A DNA stretch of 64,000 nt from Coptis chinensis (taxonomy: Eukaryota > Streptophyta > Magnoliopsida > Ranunculales > Ranunculaceae), in contig CM027377.1 of the NCBI GenBank assembly GCA_015680905.1, positions 12,176,501 to 12,240,500 on the forward strand. The letters are read 5' to 3'. Position numbers and translations under genes: made by a program. Numbering within the stretch: the stretch's first letter is position 1; each line of letters begins with the position of its first letter. The notes beneath the pieces were generated by a model. It was not told the origin of the DNA and ran no database searches. It saw only the letters and a list, made by a program, of their open reading frames with translations. Shown in pieces: positions 60,157-64,000 of the stretch.

Positions 60157-63100
60157 ATGCAGCTTCATTTCTCACCTAGCATGAGAAGCATAACGATATC
60201 AACAACAACGACTAGTAGTGGAAATATTAATATTAATAATGGAGCAGGGGGGAAGTTTTTTGATTTGATGAAGATCAAAGTTGCAGCTCGTCATATATCT
60301 TATCGTACCCTTTTTCATACTATCTTAATCTTAGCCTTCTTATTACCTTTTGTATTCATTCTTACTGCTGTTGTTACCCTTGAAGGCGTCAACAAGTGTT
60401 CTTCTCTTGGTGAGTTTTCCATTGCTTGCATTATTGTTTATATCAAATGAGAGATCTTCTTTTTTTGAGATCTGTTTGTATTTCTTCAATTTGGGGTCTG
60501 ATTTGAGAGATGGGTATTGTTTTTTTGGGAATGAATTTCATACTAGGTTTGGGTATGGGATCTACAAGGAAAATGGATCTGTTGTTGGGTGTTTAGTAGT
60601 TTTGTTGGATTGGGATTTGTTAATTCGTTGGTGGGAGTTACATTTTAGAAGGATTAATGAGTCAGTTTCTTTGTGTTTGGAAACTGAATATATTAGTTTG
60701 ATAGTTGGTGCAACTTGGGCATGTGAGCATGTTTAATGTTGTATTGCAATCCTTGGTGCATTCATCATTTAGTTAGGTTCAGCTGAAATTGCATTTGTTC
60801 TGTTTAATCTGATTTTTTTTTTGTCTTCCTCATATTGCACATATTTCTCATCTGTAGAGTTTTGTTTTTTATATACAATATAGCTTCAATTGATGGGAAC
60901 TTATAACTCTGTATTACTTTTGTGCCTTAGATTGTTTGGGAAGACGATTGGGGCCACGACTTCTTGGACGGCCTGATGAATCAATGGTAAATATTTATTT
61001 CGTGTTATACGATTTTAATCCAGTCCTAAGTGTGTGACTGTTGAGAGACTGCTTCTTCTTCTTTGAAATATTTCTTCTGTTGTTTGAAGCTGATTCTTTT
61101 TTCGGTTGGTGTGCAGAGGCTTGTTAGTGATTTTTATAAGATTCTCAATCAAGTGAATTCTGAGGAAATACCAGATGGTGTGAAGCTGCCGGAGACCTTT
61201 AGTCAACTAGTTACTGAGATGAAGAGCAATCAATATGATGCCAAGACATTTGCTATCAAGTTAAAGGCAATGGTATGTCAATAATATTTTCACTTGATTA
61301 CTTAAATTGTTTAGTTTACGATCTTTACATGTAGTTTGTATCTCACTTCGAGAGTCCTTGAAATAGTTTCATAAGGAAACGTTGCATCAAAGTTATTGTT
61401 TGCAAAAAATAGTACTTCTTAACTTCTTAGAAAAGCCTATACAGGCAAAACAACTAAGAAAGAGAAACAGGGTTTTCAATTAGCAGCACACTTTGGGTGC
61501 TCTACAACTATTGGTTAGATAGATTCATAGTAGATTAGTAGATCCCTTGGTCCATTTCTCCGTTCCCTTTGCAACCAAGAGGACATATTGATCACTGAAT
61601 TTGCGGATGTGGTCTGCAATTTATGCACAAATTTGTTTCTCGGGGTAGGAAAATAACAAGATTGTTCTAAGGTTGATAACTTGTCTTTTATGGATTTATT
61701 CAATTGAGATCAAGGAGGTGCCTTGTTATAGGATTTTAAATTTGTGATGAGATTGTAAAGCCGATGGAATTGAAATGAACTGAACAGAAGAGATAAAAAT
61801 GAACTAGGACTTTTGTTATCACATTTTTATTGAGTTTTTCAACCTCACTACTAAGAGCATTTTCACAAAGTATCAGTCCATGGAACTGAATGTGAGCCAC
61901 ATTTCCCAAATTATAGCTTCAGTCACCTTGTAGCCTTTTTTCTTAACAGAAACCTCATTTCTTTATCTAACCATTCAAGTTTTCCATGAACCCTCGACTT
62001 TTTCACCTTCAAGATATTTATATGATTGAGAGTTTTAGACAATTTAGTTTTATTGTATTCTTTAGTTTCAGATTTTTAAAACCTTTTATCTCGTCAGAAT
62101 GAGACTCTTAAAATGGCACCAGGAGCTCTGGAATAGTATGATCCTCGGGCCGCCCCAACTCATTTCTGATTTTGCATGTTCTACACTGTCCCTGTACACC
62201 CATCTTTCGTATTGCGTCAGTCCATGCCACATCTTAAGAACCTATGCGATTGTCCTTTTCCACTGTTCTGGTATATTACATTTCAGGCTGGGCTCTGGCC
62301 AGGGATTTCGGCTTTAGATGTCACCCATCATCCACCCATTAATCATGATGGAGCCACAGTGATGAAAGATAGGTGGGTTGATTTGAAAGTTGAGAGAGAC
62401 AGTATGAATGCCTGGTACATAGAGAGGGATAGAGACAATATGAGTCCTAGAAAGAGGAAAAGCTGGATTGCAAATTTAGAATAATTGGTAAAGAGAGAAA
62501 CAAGAAAGAGCAGATAAAAGACTAGAATTTGATTTTCTTTACTGGACCCCTTTCCCTTACTTTTTTGTTTATTATCCTTCTATTCTCTGGAATGAACACA
62601 GTTCATGGTTGCATGTTTTCCCCTTATTTTACATATTAAAGTCGTGTAACACGATTTGAGGTCGATACTTGTTAATTAATGCTAGTTGAAGTCATTGCAA
62701 CAACCTCAATGTCTCAGTCACCTCCTAGACCATTTCTGAAGCATCCTTGAATCTCCGCTGATTCTTTTTGTGTCTTCTTTCTTATCTATTCAAGGATTAA
62801 AATTGCTTCGTAGTTCACAACTTAGCATCATTAATTGGATAATCATTACCTTGGTAGAACTTGTGGATTCATTAGGTGTATTATAATGAATTGCATCATG
62901 TAGTTAGTTATTCGAGCAAGTCAGCAAATTTAAAATCTTTGAATCAAATTAAGTTGCTTCCTTTTCTTTTTCAATACAATTTATGCACAATTTATACGTT
63001 ACTAATAGAAATCGTTTATACCTCCTTTTTGTTAACACTTGATTGTTAACTCAAGAATTTGTCTGTGCAGATGGAAAGGTATGACAGGGAGGTCAGGGAA

Positions 63101-63661
63101 TCCAAGTTTGCCGAGCTGATGAACAAACATTTTGCAGCAAGCGCCATTCCAAAAGGCATTCATTGTCTCTCTTTGCGTTTGACAGATGAGTATTCCTCCA
63201 ATGCACACGCTCGAAGACAGTTACCATCTCCAGAGTTACTTCCGTTGCTCTCTGACAACTCTTACCACCATTTTATCATGGCGACTGATAACATCCTAGC
63301 AGCTTCTGTAGTTGTTGCTTCCACAGTTCAATCTTCTGTTAAGCCTGGATTAATTGTTTTCCATGTTATTACCGACAAAAAAACTTATGCGGGTATGCAC
63401 TCATGGTTCGCGCTGAATCCTCTCTCCCCTGCTATAGTTGAGGTGAAAGGTGTACACCAGTTTGACTGGTTGACGAGAGAAAATGTTCCAGTGCTAGAAG
63501 CTGTAGAGAGCTACCATGGTATAAGAAATTACTACCATGGGAATCACGTCACTGGCGCTAATCTCAGCGAAATTACTCCACGATCTTTTGCCTCAAAATT
63601 GCAGGCCAGAAGTCCCAAGTATATTTCAATTCTCAACCATCTCCGGATATATCTCCCAGAG
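60157..63661 (+). CDS. GAUT13/14: Galacturonosyltransferase, GAUT13/14 type (5' four exons)
   Basis: Coding exons: 60157-60409, 60931-60986, 61117-61272 and 63071-63661, all with GT donors and AG acceptors, keeping one frame for about 352 residues. Intron 4 runs past the window. The start MQLHFSPSMRSITIS is characteristic of GAUT13/GAUT14. The short cytosolic tail is followed by a membrane anchor at about residues 52-74 (TLFHTILILAFLLPFVFILT), as in a type II Golgi protein, then a stem region and the start of the GT8 domain (YHHFIMATDNILAASVVV, about residue 220). GAUT proteins act in pectin (homogalacturonan) synthesis from UDP-galacturonate; GAUT13 and 14 matter for pollen tube walls in Arabidopsis. 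The DxD metal-binding motif falls in the unseen part. No disruptions are seen. Confidence 0.93.
61273..63070 (+). other. GAUT intron 3 (1798 bp)
   Basis: Begins GTATGTC and ends CTGTGCAG. It contains short plus-strand frames near 62099-62484 without recognised domains, and no transposon ends that I can identify. It is much longer than introns 1 (521 bp) and 2 (130 bp). Confidence 0.85.
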
Positions 63662-64000
63662 GTAATTGGATGTGGACTGAAACCTTTTGCTTTGAGAAAT
63701 ATGTTACCATTCTGTATGACTCCACCAAGATCAAGAGAAACTTGATGATCCAGTTGGATCTTTACTTAATTAGAAATTTATAATCAATAATAATCACGAA
63801 GAAGAGACCATCAGGAGAAGACAATGAAGAGGTGTCTGTAGGACGATGGGTTTAATAGGATCAGTAAGGCGCTATACTAAGGAGGACAATCTGAGTGTTG
63901 TATTTTCGTGGCATGTGCGAGGAATCATTACTAGAAATTTTGTGTGAAATATGCGACTCTAGGGTGGTGAAGCTAATGGTTAAAAAAATTAGTTCTAATA
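63662..64000 (+). other. GAUT intron 4, cut by window end
   Basis: Begins GTAATTGG directly after the codon for LPE. The frame stays open for another 28 codons to a stop at 63743-63745, but that peptide does not resemble the expected LFPNLDKVVF continuation, so the donor at 63662 is preferred. AATAATAATCACGAAG at about 63788 also occurs in the 5' leader near 60125. Confidence 0.75.

Noticed and set aside
62099..62484. Frames inside GAUT intron 3 as extra exons
   Set aside because: The known GAUT protein order passes directly from exon 3 to the exon at 63071; the peptides have no counterpart in the family.
63662..63745. Continuation of GAUT exon 4 to an in-frame stop
   Set aside because: The 28 extra residues do not match the conserved continuation of the GT8 domain, whereas GTAATT at 63662 is a good donor exactly at the family's conserved LPE position.

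Overview
The window reads as nuclear DNA of a flowering plant, most likely a eudicot. It is AT-rich, has GT-AG introns, a galacturonosyltransferase gene of the GAUT13/14 type, PLS-class pentatricopeptide repeat (PPR) genes, an L1-type LINE, many hAT and PIF/Harbinger relatives, and a block of mitochondrial DNA. I cannot name the species. There is no CRISPR array, operon, tRNA or rRNA that I can support.

Region 1 (about 121-47090) is a degenerate tandem array of five long units, roughly 7-12 kb each. Every unit repeats the same order of modules: a GGTGGTTTGAAAGAGC block, a minisatellite with a period of about 95-99 bp, leader-like blocks, a TATA-type promoter pointing left, optional PPR sequence, two related blocks of about 1 kb (H1/H2) carrying a 57-bp exon-like cassette, and a block (J) with a minus-strand reading frame. 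Read right to left these modules look like an unrecognised multi-exon gene running from the promoter module of one unit into the J, I and H modules of the unit to its left. A PPR gene sits upstream of that promoter in units 2, 4 and 5. The rightmost PPR copy (45523-47078) is complete apart from one missing base; the other two are broken.

Differences between units come mostly from insertions whose ends and target duplications can be read directly: a Tourist-like element (1542-1973), a hAT element with a transposase remnant (4693-6370), a hAT MITE inside a PPR copy (12827-13159), a 4.8-kb LINE (18467-23306) that itself carries a Tourist-like element (22233-23076), a composite Tourist-like element (30066-30807), and a roughly 3.5-kb mitochondrial insertion (about 33750-37257). 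The mitochondrial insertion carries a fragment resembling a mitovirus RNA polymerase. Unit 2 also holds captured fragments of a P-class PPR gene and a diacylglycerol kinase gene.

Region 2 (47100-59800) is gene-poor: a duplicated leader plus 55-bp minisatellite structure (47725-50945), a tandem duplication split by a hAT element (51195-53255), two (TA)n tracts, a fold-back MITE (56491-56653), and stretches where I recognise nothing.

Region 3 (59860-64000) holds the first four coding exons of a GAUT13/14-type pectin biosynthetic glycosyltransferase on the plus strand. It is the only clearly intact protein gene here, and it is cut off by the window end.
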